The position numbers and the translations under genes were made by a program. 64,000 nt of DNA, from NCBI RefSeq assembly GCF_900460245.1, contig NZ_UHIP01000001.1:2914001-2978000 (forward strand), in the 5' to 3' direction. The number at the start of each line of letters is the position of its first letter. The first letter of the stretch is position 1. Shown here piece after piece: positions 44,864-53,446 of the stretch. The notes below the pieces were generated by a model, which was not told where the DNA came from, did no database searches, and saw nothing but the letters and a program-made list of their open reading frames with translations. Source of the stretch: Vibrio fluvialis. Its GTDB lineage: Bacteria > Pseudomonadota > Gammaproteobacteria > Enterobacterales > Vibrionaceae.

Positions 44864-45805
44864 ATGGCAACTAAAACTGCAGATTATATTTGGTTCAATG
44901 GTGAACTGATGCCATGGGCAAACGCGACCGTTCACGTGTTGACCCATGCCATGCACTACGGCACCTCCGTATTTGAAGGCGTGCGCTGCTACAACACGCC
45001 AAAAGGTCCGATCATTTTCCGTCACCGTGAGCATGCTCAGCGCCTGATTGATTCTGCCAAGATCTACCGCTTCCCGATTCCGTATTCTCAGGAAGAGATC
45101 ATGGAAGCCACCCGCGAAACACTGCGCGCCAACAAACTCGACAGCGCCTACATTCGTCCGCTGGCGTTTGTCGGCAACGTGGGCCTTGGCGTGTGTCCGC
45201 CGGCTGGCACCGAAATGGAAGTCATCATCGCCGCATTCCCTTGGGGCGCCTATCTGGGTGAAGAAGCGCTGGAAAATGGCGTGGATGCGATGATCTCCAG
45301 CTGGCACCGCGCCGCACCAAACACCATTCCAACCGCGGCCAAAGCGGGCGGTAACTACCTGTCTTCTCTGCTGGTAGGCGGTGAAGCACGTCGTCACGGC
45401 TACGCAGAAGGGATTGCACTGAGCGTGGATGGTTACCTGTCTGAAGGCGCGGGCGAGAACATTTTTGTGGTCAAGAACGGCGAGATCCTGACGCCACCGA
45501 CCACCAGCTCAATCCTGCCGGGCATCACACGTGATTCGATCATGACGCTGGCCAAAGACATGGGCTATGAAGTGCGTGAAGCCAATATTTCCCGTGAAGC
45601 CCTGTACCTGGCCGACGAAGTGTTCATGACTGGCACGGCAGCGGAAATCGTACCGGTGCGCAGCATTGACCAAATCACCGTTGGTATCGGCAAACGCGGT
45701 CCTGTGACCGAAGCGATGCAGAAGGCCTACTTCGGCCTGTTCAACGGCACCACGGAAGATAAGTGGGGCTGGTTGGATTACGTATACCCAGAGCAAGCGA
45801 AGTAA
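44864..45805 (+). CDS. ilvE: Branched-chain amino acid aminotransferase
   Basis: 313 residues, fold type IV PLP enzyme (E. coli 309). Last step of Val, Ile and Leu synthesis. The PLP lysine is in AAKAGGNYLSSL near 160, and the family stretch EGAGENIFVVKNG is near 198. ATG 44864 (MATKTADYIWFNG) has AAGGAAGG upstream; GTG 44843 is inside the ilvM end. Confidence 0.96.
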   Translation: MATKTADYIWFNGELMPWANATVHVLTHAMHYGTSVFEGVRCYNTPKGPIIFRHREHAQRLIDSAKIYRFPIPYSQEEIMEATRETLRANKLDSAYIRPLAFVGNVGLGVCPPAGTEMEVIIAAFPWGAYLGEEALENGVDAMISSWHRAAPNTIPTAAKAGGNYLSSLLVGGEARRHGYAEGIALSVDGYLSEGAGENIFVVKNGEILTPPTTSSILPGITRDSIMTLAKDMGYEVREANISREALYLADEVFMTGTAAEIVPVRSIDQITVGIGKRGPVTEAMQKAYFGLFNGTTEDKWGWLDYVYPEQAK

Positions 45806-45817
45806 GGAGACAAGATT

Positions 45818-47659
45818 ATGCCTAAGTATCGTTCGGCCACCACCACTCATGGACGCAACATGGCTGGTGCACGCGCACTGTGGCGCGCAACCGGTGTGAA
45901 AGAAGAAGATTTCGGTAAACCGATTATTGCCGTGGTGAACTCATTCACCCAGTTCGTGCCGGGTCACGTCCATCTCAAAGACCTCGGTCAGATGGTGGCG
46001 CGTGAAATCGAAGCCGCGGGCGGCATCGCCAAAGAATTCAATACCATTGCGGTCGATGACGGTATCGCAATGGGCCACGGCGGCATGCTTTACTCGCTGC
46101 CATCACGAGAACTGATCGCCGACTCGGTGGAATACATGGTGAACGCCCACTGCGCCGACGCCATGGTGTGTATCTCCAACTGTGACAAAATCACCCCGGG
46201 AATGCTGATGGCGTCCATGCGCCTCAATATTCCGACCATTTTTGTCTCTGGCGGTCCGATGGAAGCGGGTAAAACCAAGCTTTCCGATCAAATCATCAAG
46301 CTCGATCTGGTGGATGCCATGATTCAGGGTGCCGATCCAAACGTTTCGGACGAGCAGAGCCAGCAAGTGGAACGCTCTGCGTGTCCGACTTGTGGGTCGT
46401 GCTCGGGCATGTTTACCGCCAACTCCATGAACTGTCTGACCGAAGCGCTGGGCCTTTCTCAGCCGGGCAACGGCTCACTGCTGGCCACGCACGCGGATCG
46501 TAAAGAGCTGTTTTTGAGTGCTGGTCGTCGCATCGTCGATCTGACCAAGCGTTACTACCAGCAAGAAGATGCCACCGCACTGCCACGCAACATCGCCACC
46601 AAAGATGCGTTCGAAAACGCGATGGCGCTGGATATCGCGATGGGCGGCTCGACCAACACCGTGCTGCACCTGCTGGCCGCGGCGCAAGAAGGTGAAGTGG
46701 ATTTCGACATGACCGACATCGATCGCATGTCACGTCAGGTTCCGCACCTGTGTAAAGTGGCACCATCGACGCAGAAGTATCACATGGAAGATGTGCACCG
46801 CGCAGGTGGCGTGATGGGTATTCTGGGTGAACTGCAACGCGCAGGCCTGCTGCATGATGACACGCGTACCGTGCTGGGCATTTCGCTTGCCGAGCAGTTG
46901 GCACAATACGACGTCAAACAAACCGACTCTGAAGCTGTGAAAACCTTCTTCCGCGCAGGACCAGCGGGCATTCGTACCACTCAGGCATTCTCGCAAGATT
47001 GCCGTTGGGACACGCTGGATGACGACCGTCAGGAAGGCTGTATTCGTACCAAAGAGCATGCATTCAGTCAGGATGGTGGTCTGGCGGTACTGAAAGGCAA
47101 CATTGCCCTTGATGGCTGTATCGTCAAAACCGCCGGCGTGGACGCCAGCATTCTTAAATTTGAAGGCCCAGCCGTGGTGTTTGAAAGCCAGGAAGATGCG
47201 GTTGAAGGCATTCTGGGCGGCAAAGTCAAAGCCGGTGATGTGGTCGTCATTCGTTACGAAGGCCCTAAAGGCGGTCCGGGCATGCAGGAAATGCTCTACC
47301 CGACCACCTACCTCAAATCCATGGGCCTTGGCAAAGCGTGTGCGCTTCTGACCGACGGCCGTTTCTCCGGCGGGACGTCGGGTCTGTCGATTGGTCACGC
47401 CTCTCCGGAAGCGGCGAACGGCGGTGCGATCGGTTTGGTGAAAAATGGCGATACCATCGCGATCGACATTCCGAATCGTTCGATTGTGCTGCAAATCTCT
47501 GATGCAGAGATGGCGGCGCGTCGCGAAGCGCAAGATAAACTCGGCTGGAAACCGGTCGATCGTCAACGTGAAGTCTCTTTTGCACTTAAAGCTTACGCCA
47601 GCATGGCAACCAGTGCTGACAAAGGAGCGGTGCGAGACAAATCCAAGCTAGAGGGCTAG
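45818..47659 (+). CDS. ilvD: Dihydroxy-acid dehydratase
   Basis: 613 residues. Iron-sulfur dehydratase giving 2-keto acids. Cluster cysteines are in CISNCDK near 120 and [11 protein letters not shown] near 190; the [19 protein letters not shown] region near 470 precedes the C-terminal beta barrel, and [14 protein letters not shown] near 510 is a family signature. TAAGGAG lies just before the ATG. Confidence 0.97.
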   Translation: MPKYRSATTTHGRNMAGARALWRATGVKEEDFGKPIIAVVNSFTQFVPGHVHLKDLGQMVAREIEAAGGIAKEFNTIAVDDGIAMGHGGMLYSLPSRELIADSVEYMVNAHCADAMVCISNCDKITPGMLMASMRLNIPTIFVSGGPMEAGKTKLSDQIIKLDLVDAMIQGADPNVSDEQSQQVERSACPTCGSCSGMFTANSMNCLTEALGLSQPGNGSLLATHADRKELFLSAGRRIVDLTKRYYQQEDATALPRNIATKDAFENAMALDIAMGGSTNTVLHLLAAAQEGEVDFDMTDIDRMSRQVPHLCKVAPSTQKYHMEDVHRAGGVMGILGELQRAGLLHDDTRTVLGISLAEQLAQYDVKQTDSEAVKTFFRAGPAGIRTTQAFSQDCRWDTLDDDRQEGCIRTKEHAFSQDGGLAVLKGNIALDGCIVKTAGVDASILKFEGPAVVFESQEDAVEGILGGKVKAGDVVVIRYEGPKGGPGMQEMLYPTTYLKSMGLGKACALLTDGRFSGGTSGLSIGHASPEAANGGAIGLVKNGDTIAIDIPNRSIVLQISDAEMAARREAQDKLGWKPVDRQREVSFALKAYASMATSADKGAVRDKSKLEG

Positions 47660-47662
47660 CTT

Positions 47663-49195
47663 ATGACGCTCACTCAACAAACTGGCGCAGATTACCTGCG
47701 CCAGATATTGCGTGCGCCGGTGTATGAAGTGGCGAACGTGACTCCCCTGCAAGCCATGCCGCGTCTGTCGGCGCGCATTGGTAATCAGGTGCAAATCAAA
47801 CGTGAAGACCGCCAGCCGGTGCATTCGTTCAAACTGCGCGGCGCGTACAACATGGTGGCCAGTCTGACGGAAGAACAGAAAAATGCCGGCGTGATCGCCG
47901 CATCCGCAGGCAACCACGCTCAGGGTATGGCGCTCTCTGGCACCAAACTGGGCATTCGTACCACTATCGTCATGCCTCGCACCACGCCGGACATCAAAGT
48001 CGAAGCGGTGCGCGGCTTTGGCGGCAATGTCGTACTGCACGGCAGCAACTTTGATGAAGCCAAAGCCGAAGCTGAGCGCTTGTCGCAGGAATGTGGCTAC
48101 ACCTTTGTGCCACCGTTCGATCACCCGCTGGTGATTGCTGGTCAGGGCACCATCGGCATGGAAATGCTGCAGCAAAACGGCCATCTCGATTACATCTTTG
48201 TGCCCGTCGGCGGTGGCGGCCTCGCGGCAGGTGTTGCGGTGCTGGTCAAACAGCTGATGCCGGAAATCAAAGTGATTGCGGTTGAGCCGGAAGATTCGGC
48301 CTGCCTCAAAGCAGCGCTGGATGCCGGTGAACCAGTGGTGCTCGATCAAGTCAGCATGTTTGCCGACGGCGTAGCCGTAAAACGCATCGGCGATGAAACG
48401 TTTCGTCTGTGTCAGCAGTATCTCGATGGCCACATTACCGTGTCCAGCGATGAAATCTGTGCGGCGGTAAAAGATATTTTCGAAGACACCCGCGCCATTG
48501 CCGAACCGTCTGGCGCGCTGGCTCTGGCAGGGCTGAAGAAATTTGCAGAACAGAATGGGCTGAAAGATAAGCAACTGGCGACTGTGCTGTCCGGCGCCAA
48601 CACCAACTTTCACGGTTTGCGCTACGTGTCCGAACGTTGCGAACTGGGTGAGAAACGTGAAGGTCTGCTGGCGGTCACCATTCCAGAGCGCAAAGGCGCG
48701 TTCTTTGAATTTTGCCAAATCATCGGCGGCCGGGCGGTCACCGAGTTCAACTACCGCTACAGTGACGACCAACTGGCTAACATTTTTGTCGGTGTGCGTC
48801 TGATGGGCGGTCAGGAAGAGCTGAAAACCATCATTCACGAACTGCGTCAGTCCGGTTATCCGGTTCAGGACCTGTCCGATGATGAAATGGCCAAACTGCA
48901 CATTCGTTACATGATTGGCGGGCGTCCGTCCAAGCCACTCAGAGAACGTTTGTACAGCTTTGAGTTTCCGGAATATCCGGGCGCGCTGCTCAAATTCCTC
49001 AGCACGCTGGGTACCCACTGGAATATCAGCCTGTTCAACTACCGCAACCACGGTGCAGATTACGGCCGTGTGCTGTGTGGCTTTGAACTCAGTGATGACG
49101 ATCTGTCGCGCTTCTCAGCGCATTTGGTCGAACTCGGTTATCACTATAAAGATGAAACCGACAACCCGGCCTATCGCTTCTTCCTCGCCAAATAA
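47663..49195 (+). CDS. ilvA: Threonine deaminase, biosynthetic
   Basis: 510 residues (E. coli 514). Converts threonine to 2-ketobutyrate, the entry to isoleucine. PLP lysine in HSFKLRGAYN near 58, PLP phosphate loop VGGGGLAAGV near 182. Two C-terminal ACT-like domains (from about 330 and 425) should give isoleucine inhibition. It starts three bases after ilvD and ends the operon at a terminator. Confidence 0.97.
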   Translation: MTLTQQTGADYLRQILRAPVYEVANVTPLQAMPRLSARIGNQVQIKREDRQPVHSFKLRGAYNMVASLTEEQKNAGVIAASAGNHAQGMALSGTKLGIRTTIVMPRTTPDIKVEAVRGFGGNVVLHGSNFDEAKAEAERLSQECGYTFVPPFDHPLVIAGQGTIGMEMLQQNGHLDYIFVPVGGGGLAAGVAVLVKQLMPEIKVIAVEPEDSACLKAALDAGEPVVLDQVSMFADGVAVKRIGDETFRLCQQYLDGHITVSSDEICAAVKDIFEDTRAIAEPSGALALAGLKKFAEQNGLKDKQLATVLSGANTNFHGLRYVSERCELGEKREGLLAVTIPERKGAFFEFCQIIGGRAVTEFNYRYSDDQLANIFVGVRLMGGQEELKTIIHELRQSGYPVQDLSDDEMAKLHIRYMIGGRPSKPLRERLYSFEFPEYPGALLKFLSTLGTHWNISLFNYRNHGADYGRVLCGFELSDDDLSRFSAHLVELGYHYKDETDNPAYRFFLAK

Positions 49196-49200
49196 GACTC

Positions 49201-49229
49201 AAGCCACCCATTGCGGTGGCTTGTTTTTT
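49201..49229 (+). terminator. Terminator of ilvGMEDA
   Basis: Stem AAGCCACC/GGTGGCTT followed by G and six T, directly behind ilvA. Confidence 0.88.
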
Positions 49230-49255
49230 CTCTCTTCGCAATACCCTTACTATGA

Positions 49256-49281
49256 CTATGCTTTTTGCGCATAGATATAAT
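49256..49281 (+). promoter_or_regulatory. Possible acuI promoter and dyad
   Basis: TATAAT at 49276-49281 with no good -35; the dyad CTATGC-N7-GCATAG (49256-49274) covers the region where -35 would be. A regulator site is possible. Confidence 0.35.
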
Positions 49282-49356
49282 GCTAAAGTTTCATTTAATT
49301 CATAGACCTATCAGATCTAGACTAGAGTTAATGTTTAGCCATGTGTGGAGAACCCC

Positions 49357-50337
49357 ATGTTTCAAGCTTTGATTTTGAATCAAGAAGATAAACGTACTCT
49401 GGCCAGTATTGAGCAGATTGATGAAGCGCAGTTGCCGGAAGGTGACGTGCTGATCGCCGTCGATTATTCATCACTGAACTACAAAGATGGCCTGGCCATC
49501 ACGGGCAAAGGCAAAATTATTCGTCAGTTTCCAATGGTGCCGGGCATCGATCTGGCAGGCAAAGTGATCAGCTCACAGGATGCACGCTATCAGGCAGGTG
49601 ACGATGTGGTCCTCACTGGCTGGGGCGTGGGTGAAAACCACTGGGGCGGTATGGCGCAAAAAGCACGCCTCAAAGGTGACTGGCTGGTTCCGCTGCCACA
49701 AGGCTTTGATGGCAAACAAGCGATGATGATCGGCACCGCCGGTTTTACCGCGATGTTGTGTGTCCAAGCACTGCTCGATGCCGGTATCCAACCGCAGGAC
49801 GGCGAAATTGTGGTGACTGGCGCCAGTGGTGGTGTGGGTTCTGTCGCAGTGACTCTGCTGGCCACGCTGGGTTATCGAGTGGCCGCGGTGACCGGTCGCG
49901 CGGAACAAAACGGTCCGCTGTTAGAAAAACTGGGCGCGAGCCGCATCATCGACCGCAGCGAGTTTGAAGAGCCAGCACGCCCGCTGGAAAAACAAGTGTG
50001 GGCTGGTGCGATTGATACTGTTGGCAGCAAAGTGCTGGCGAAAGTCCTGGCACAGATGGACTACAACAGCGCCGTTGCCGCGTGTGGTCTGGCGGGTGGT
50101 TTTGATCTGCCCACCACGGTCATGCCATTTATTCTGCGCAACGTGCGCCTGCAAGGTGTCGATTCGGTCAACTGTCCGCGCGAAAAACGCATTGCCGCAT
50201 GGGAAAAACTGGTAGAGCTGCTGCCTGCGAGTTACTTCGAGCAAGCGTGTACCGAAATTGGTCTGGAGCAAGCGCCGCAATACGCGCAAGATATCACTAA
50301 TGGTCAAGTCACCGGCCGCGTGGTGATCAAGCTGTAA
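49357..50337 (+). CDS. acuI: Acrylyl-CoA reductase AcuI / YhdH-type quinone oxidoreductase
   Basis: 326 residues of the medium-chain dehydrogenase family without zinc. N-terminal GroES-like part (SSLNYKDGLAITGKG near 45), then the NADPH fold with VTGASGGVGSVAVTLLATLGY near 150. The YhdH/AcuI subgroup reduces acrylyl-CoA with NADPH and protects from acrylate. ATG 49357 (MFQALIL) has GTGGAG upstream. It converges with a LysR gene, which may or may not regulate it. Confidence 0.85.
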   Translation: MFQALILNQEDKRTLASIEQIDEAQLPEGDVLIAVDYSSLNYKDGLAITGKGKIIRQFPMVPGIDLAGKVISSQDARYQAGDDVVLTGWGVGENHWGGMAQKARLKGDWLVPLPQGFDGKQAMMIGTAGFTAMLCVQALLDAGIQPQDGEIVVTGASGGVGSVAVTLLATLGYRVAAVTGRAEQNGPLLEKLGASRIIDRSEFEEPARPLEKQVWAGAIDTVGSKVLAKVLAQMDYNSAVAACGLAGGFDLPTTVMPFILRNVRLQGVDSVNCPREKRIAAWEKLVELLPASYFEQACTEIGLEQAPQYAQDITNGQVTGRVVIKL

Positions 50338-50363
50338 TTTTCGCGCTCACGACATTCTCTATC

Positions 50364-50386
50364 TCAAGGCCCTAATCGGGCCTTGA
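50364..50386. terminator. Perfect inverted repeat between acuI and the LysR gene
   Basis: Nine-base arms TCAAGGCCC/GGGCCTTGA with a five-base loop, overlapping the LysR stop codon. No T tract follows on either strand, so termination would be weak or factor-aided. Confidence 0.45.
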
Positions 50387-51328
50387 TTCGTCTAAGCCCA
50401 TATCTTCAACCCGCTTGGCAATCAATTTGCTGCACTCCTCCTTCACCATGCTACGCAGCCACTCCTGCGCCGGGGAATGTTCGCAGCGCGGATGCCAAAT
50501 CATCGAATAATCGAACGGCGTAAAGGAAAACGGCAGTGGCTTCACCACTAGGTCATAACGTTCCGCGACCAGATACGCCAAGTCTGCCGGTACCGTGATG
50601 ATCAGCGGCATGGTGTCGATAATCGCCAACGCCGCTTCCAAGTGATACGCCCTGAGCACCATTCGTCTGGAAGGTAATCCTTCCAACGCCTGATCAAGCA
50701 GCGCTTTTACCCCATCACTGATGGCAATCATTGCATGAGGGAAATCGAGATAATCCTGCAAGGTCATCGACTGCTGCGCCAACGGATGGTGACGCGAGAG
50801 TAAGCACAGCACCCCGACACGCCCCAGCACTTCACTTTGCAGCGGTTCGACCGAACGAATCAGACGACAAATCGCCAGATCGGCGCCATCGTAAGTGAGC
50901 TGATCCACTAAGCGCTCGTGTTGCAGCGGCAGAAACTCAAACGCCACATTGGGCGCTTCCTGATAAATACGCGGCAACGCAAACGGCAAAATGGTCTGCA
51001 TCGCGTAATCAGTGGTCGCAATGGTAAACGTCTGAGCACAGGACTTGGGATCAAACTCGGCTGGTGACAACAATTGACGCAGGCTTTCCAGCGGCTCACC
51101 GAGTTCACGGTTAAACGCCAGTGCTTTTTCGGTCGGGATCAGATGCTGCCCCTGACGGGTAAACAGCGGATCATCAAGCAGGCTGCGCAGGCGGCCAAGC
51201 ACACGACTCATGGCTGACTGACTGAGATTAAGCCGCTCCGCCGCTTTACTGACGCTGCACTCTTCCACCAAAACCCGCAATGCAATCAACAGATTGAGAT
51301 CGCGGCGATAAATATCTTCCAATTCCAC
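50372..51328 (-). CDS. LysR-family transcriptional regulator
   Basis: 318 residues. N-terminal winged helix with SVSKAAERLNLSQSAMSRVLGRLRSLLDDPLF (residues 25-56), in the NodD/LeuO-like branch of LysR, judged by the DLNLLIAL start and the PLF pattern. The effector domain begins near 95. Start is GTG at 51328, with a TTG two codons on as an alternative. Target and ligand are unknown; no divergent gene stands close, so classical self-divergent control is not evident. Confidence 0.82.
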   Translation of the reverse strand: MELEDIYRRDLNLLIALRVLVEECSVSKAAERLNLSQSAMSRVLGRLRSLLDDPLFTRQGQHLIPTEKALAFNRELGEPLESLRQLLSPAEFDPKSCAQTFTIATTDYAMQTILPFALPRIYQEAPNVAFEFLPLQHERLVDQLTYDGADLAICRLIRSVEPLQSEVLGRVGVLCLLSRHHPLAQQSMTLQDYLDFPHAMIAISDGVKALLDQALEGLPSRRMVLRAYHLEAALAIIDTMPLIITVPADLAYLVAERYDLVVKPLPFSFTPFDYSMIWHPRCEHSPAQEWLRSMVKEECSKLIAKRVEDMGLDESRPD

Positions 51329-51376
51329 ACTGAAGTCCGGGGTTTATGACGAATAGGGAGAGTGTAACCAATAGGC

Positions 51377-51403
51377 AAAAAAAATCCCGCCTTTCGGCGG
51401 GGA
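51377..51403 (-). terminator. Terminator of the small membrane protein gene
   Basis: Leftward stem CCCGCC/GGCGGG with GAAA tetraloop and eight T. Confidence 0.85.
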
Positions 51404-51463
51404 AGCCCAAGAAAAATGGGGATAGTGTCGGAATGTAATTGAGCGTAGTTTGACAAGTGTGTG

Positions 51464-51649
51464 TTAATGTTCTTGCTCACCAGATGCACCTTGCCAGCGA
51501 TGCATCTCGAGCCAAATCCCAAATATCGAAGCACTCACGCCGAGTAGCGGCATTAATGAGGTTTCGGCTGGTGATCGCATCACAAGGGCGCAAAAGGAAA
51601 TAAAACACAGAACCGAGTAGATGGTCAGTCTGTCCAGTGCTGTCAACAT
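51464..51649 (-). CDS. Small membrane protein of 61 residues, unknown function
   Basis: I do not recognise the family. Two hydrophobic stretches are present, residues 9-24 (YSVLCFISFCALVM) and 32-46 (LMPLLGVSASIFGIW), with a short polar tail (HRWQGASGEQEH). A strong TAAGGAG is spaced six bases from the ATG and a good terminator follows, so it is very likely translated. It is divergent from tusA. Topology is probably two-pass with both ends on one side. Confidence 0.7.
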   Translation of the reverse strand: MLTALDRLTIYSVLCFISFCALVMRSPAETSLMPLLGVSASIFGIWLEMHRWQGASGEQEH

Positions 51650-51786
51650 ATTGCACTCCTTAGCGATTTGTTACCAACTTGTTAACCAAATTAAAACAAA
51701 AAGATCACTTTGCCAAGCGCTTATTGAATATTTTTTCCTCGCCAGTATTATCTAGGCCTAATTTGTGACATCCATTAGGTTTGACC

Positions 51787-52035
51787 ATGACTTTTAATCC
51801 TGAATTAGCCACGTTAGTTTTAGAAGCGGAAGGATTACGCTGCCCAGAGCCAGTGATGATGGTCAGGAAGACGATTCGTACGATGAAAGACGGTGAAGTG
51901 TTGCTGATCAAAGCCGATGACCCATCGACGACACGCGACATTCCGAGCTTCTGCCGCTTTATGGATCATCAGCTGCTCGCGGCAAAGACCGACGAGCTGC
52001 CCTACCAGTACCTGATAAAAAAAGGGCTGGAGTAG
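51787..52035 (+). CDS. tusA: Sulfur carrier protein TusA
   Basis: 82 residues. Passes persulfide sulfur from IscS to the TusBCD relay for 2-thiouridine in tRNA. The active cysteine is in the hallmark [15 protein letters not shown] (residues 18-32). ATG 51787 is chosen over a TTG two codons earlier. Monocistronic, with a terminator after it. Confidence 0.95.
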   Translation: MTFNPELATLVLEAEGLRCPEPVMMVRKTIRTMKDGEVLLIKADDPSTTRDIPSFCRFMDHQLLAAKTDELPYQYLIKKGLE

Positions 52036-52041
52036 AGAGAC

Positions 52042-52069
52042 AAAAAAGGCTGCCAATGGCAGCCTTTTG
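52042..52069. terminator. Terminator between tusA and the 86-residue gene
   Basis: Stem AAAAGGCTGCC/GGCAGCCTTTT with AAT loop and A/T tracts on both sides; convergent genes share it. Confidence 0.87.
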
Positions 52070-52070
52070 T

Positions 52071-52331
52071 TTATTCTTGCTGTTCGATTGAGCGGATTTC
52101 CGCCTGCAAACGATGAATCTGCTTTTGCATCGCGCGCATTTCTTCATGCATCGGAATGATGTGAGCCACTCGAATCCAAGACTCAACCGTAAGTCCGGCC
52201 ATAATGATGGCACCCGCCACCATCGGTAACCACATATCCGTTAACGACATGCCAAGCAAAGTTAACGCCAAACCAAAAGTAAACAAGTAACTCTGACTTT
52301 TAGCGCTCATTCCCATATAACGTGTCAGCAT
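52071..52331 (-). CDS. Small membrane protein with C-terminal coiled coil, unknown function
   Basis: 86 residues. Two hydrophobic segments near 15-30 and 35-50, then a charged helical tail (MHEEMRAMQKQIHRLQAEI, residues 61-79) with heptad pattern. No family recognised. ATG 52331 has AGAGGGTAGG upstream. It converges with tusA. It could be an anchor or adaptor, but no function can be read from sequence. Confidence 0.65.
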   Translation of the reverse strand: MLTRYMGMSAKSQSYLFTFGLALTLLGMSLTDMWLPMVAGAIIMAGLTVESWIRVAHIIPMHEEMRAMQKQIHRLQAEIRSIEQQE

Positions 52332-52401
52332 ACACCTACCCTCTCGCGATGATGGTTGACCTTTACACTAGCATGACAAGTATGACACGAATATGGCGAA
52401 T

Positions 52402-52436
52402 ATCACGCTCTGCACCGGAAATCATCAGAGCGTGAT
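52402..52436. repeat. Perfect 11-base inverted repeat downstream of the Mn exporter gene
   Basis: Arms ATCACGCTCTG and CAGAGCGTGAT around a 13-base loop. It lies just past the exporter stop and upstream of the 86-residue gene. No T tract follows, so it may protect the mRNA end or be a regulator site. Confidence 0.5.
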
Positions 52437-52472
52437 CTGTGCTAATGGTTTGTTTCAACGAACGTTTATTTT

Positions 52473-53027
52473 TCAGAAAAACGCCGCGCCAACCGCTAAC
52501 GCCGCAAACAGCGCTGCGGTCACTTTACGGATCAGCCCCAGCGGCATTTTGTCGGCCGACAATTTACCGATCAGCACCACTGGCACGTTCGCCAGCAACA
52601 TACCGATGGTGGTGCCGAGCACGACCCACGACAGAGCATCCGCGTACTGCGCCCCCAGAATCGAAGTCGCGATCTGGGTTTTGTCGCCAATTTCCGCCAC
52701 AAAAAACGCAATGAAGCTGGCGACAAACGGGCCACGGTTGGAAATGTCTTCGTCATCATCGAGTTTATCCGGGATCAGTACCCAGGCGGCCATCGCCAAA
52801 AAGCTCACCACCAGCACCCATTTCAATACGTCAGGCGACAGATAATCGGCCACGACAACCCCGAGCCACGCCGCCAAGGCATGGTTGGCGATAGTAGCCA
52901 GAAAAATAGCAGCAATAATAGGGATCGGTTTACGGTATCGACTGGCGAGTAATAACGACAAAAGCTGGGTTTTATCCCCGATTTCGGCCAGTGCAACAGT
53001 AGTAATAGAGATAGCTAAAACGCTCAC
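52473..53027 (-). CDS. mneA: TMEM165/GDT1-family manganese exporter (MneA-like)
   Basis: 184 residues with six membrane segments in two repeats, each with the family motif EIGDKTQ (near residues 12 and 119). Members of this UPF0016 family export Mn2+; a V. cholerae member at this chromosomal place was described as MneA. The start is GTG at 53027, giving VSVLAISITTVALAEIGDKTQ; the long frame further upstream runs through a riboswitch and is not coding. The manganese riboswitch 75 bases upstream supports the assigned substrate. The symbol rests on recalled literature. Confidence 0.85.
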   Translation of the reverse strand: MSVLAISITTVALAEIGDKTQLLSLLLASRYRKPIPIIAAIFLATIANHALAAWLGVVVADYLSPDVLKWVLVVSFLAMAAWVLIPDKLDDDEDISNRGPFVASFIAFFVAEIGDKTQIATSILGAQYADALSWVVLGTTIGMLLANVPVVLIGKLSADKMPLGLIRKVTAALFAALAVGAAFF

Positions 53028-53064
53028 GACTTGCTCATTGGGGCAGGGATAATTATATAACCAT

Positions 53065-53106
53065 AGACAAACAGACACGCCCCACCCCGGTTCGTGATGT
53101 TTGTCT
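53065..53106 (-). promoter_or_regulatory. Possible expression-platform hairpin of the Mn riboswitch
   Basis: AGACAAACA (leftward, 53106-53098) can pair with TGTTTGTCT (53073-53065), a perfect 9-base stem. Its first bases AGAC are also the 3' strand of riboswitch P1, so the two foldings compete. Confidence 0.5.
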
Positions 53107-53230
53107 AAGGTCTTGCTAAACCCGGTAGGCACCGAGTCTCGAACGCCATGGTGATTGTGCACCAATTGTGTTGACGAACGAACCGACCAAATGAAGTGAT
53201 TTGATCGATAAGCTACTCCCCAAAGACGGG
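53103..53230 (-). ncRNA. yybP-ykoY manganese riboswitch
   Basis: Leftward leader with both conserved halves of this class: GGGGAGTAGC (rc of 53212-53221) at the 5' side and GCAAGACCTT (rc of 53108-53117) at the 3' side, about 100 bases apart, closed by a P1 pair GTCT/AGAC. Inner hairpins fill the space. The class binds Mn2+ and turns on Mn exporters. It lies upstream of a TMEM165/GDT1 gene, a known target of the class. Confidence 0.88.
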
Positions 53231-53446
53231 ATGAATTCTATCCAGCCTCGCCACGAATCTCAACCCCAAGATGGCGAAAAGCCGCAACATTGAGAAATTT
53301 GCGCCGCTTAAACGACAAAAACTCCATTAAAAGAGATTTTCGCCGATTAATTAAGCAAGATTTCCTCTACTTTGTCGGGGAATAACTCGGTATACTTGAT
53401 CGTTATTTTTTATCAATTCAGACAGAAGAATCGCGCGAACCTGACT

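Noticed and set aside
47648..49051. A 467-codon frame antisense to ilvA
   Set aside because: It lies fully within the well-conserved ilvA; long antisense frames are common opposite GC-biased codons. Its product is rich in His, Phe and Gln, typical of antisense shadows.
53028..53165. N-terminal extension of the Mn exporter by 46 residues
   Set aside because: It would translate through the riboswitch 3' half; hydrophobic family start is at GTG 53027.
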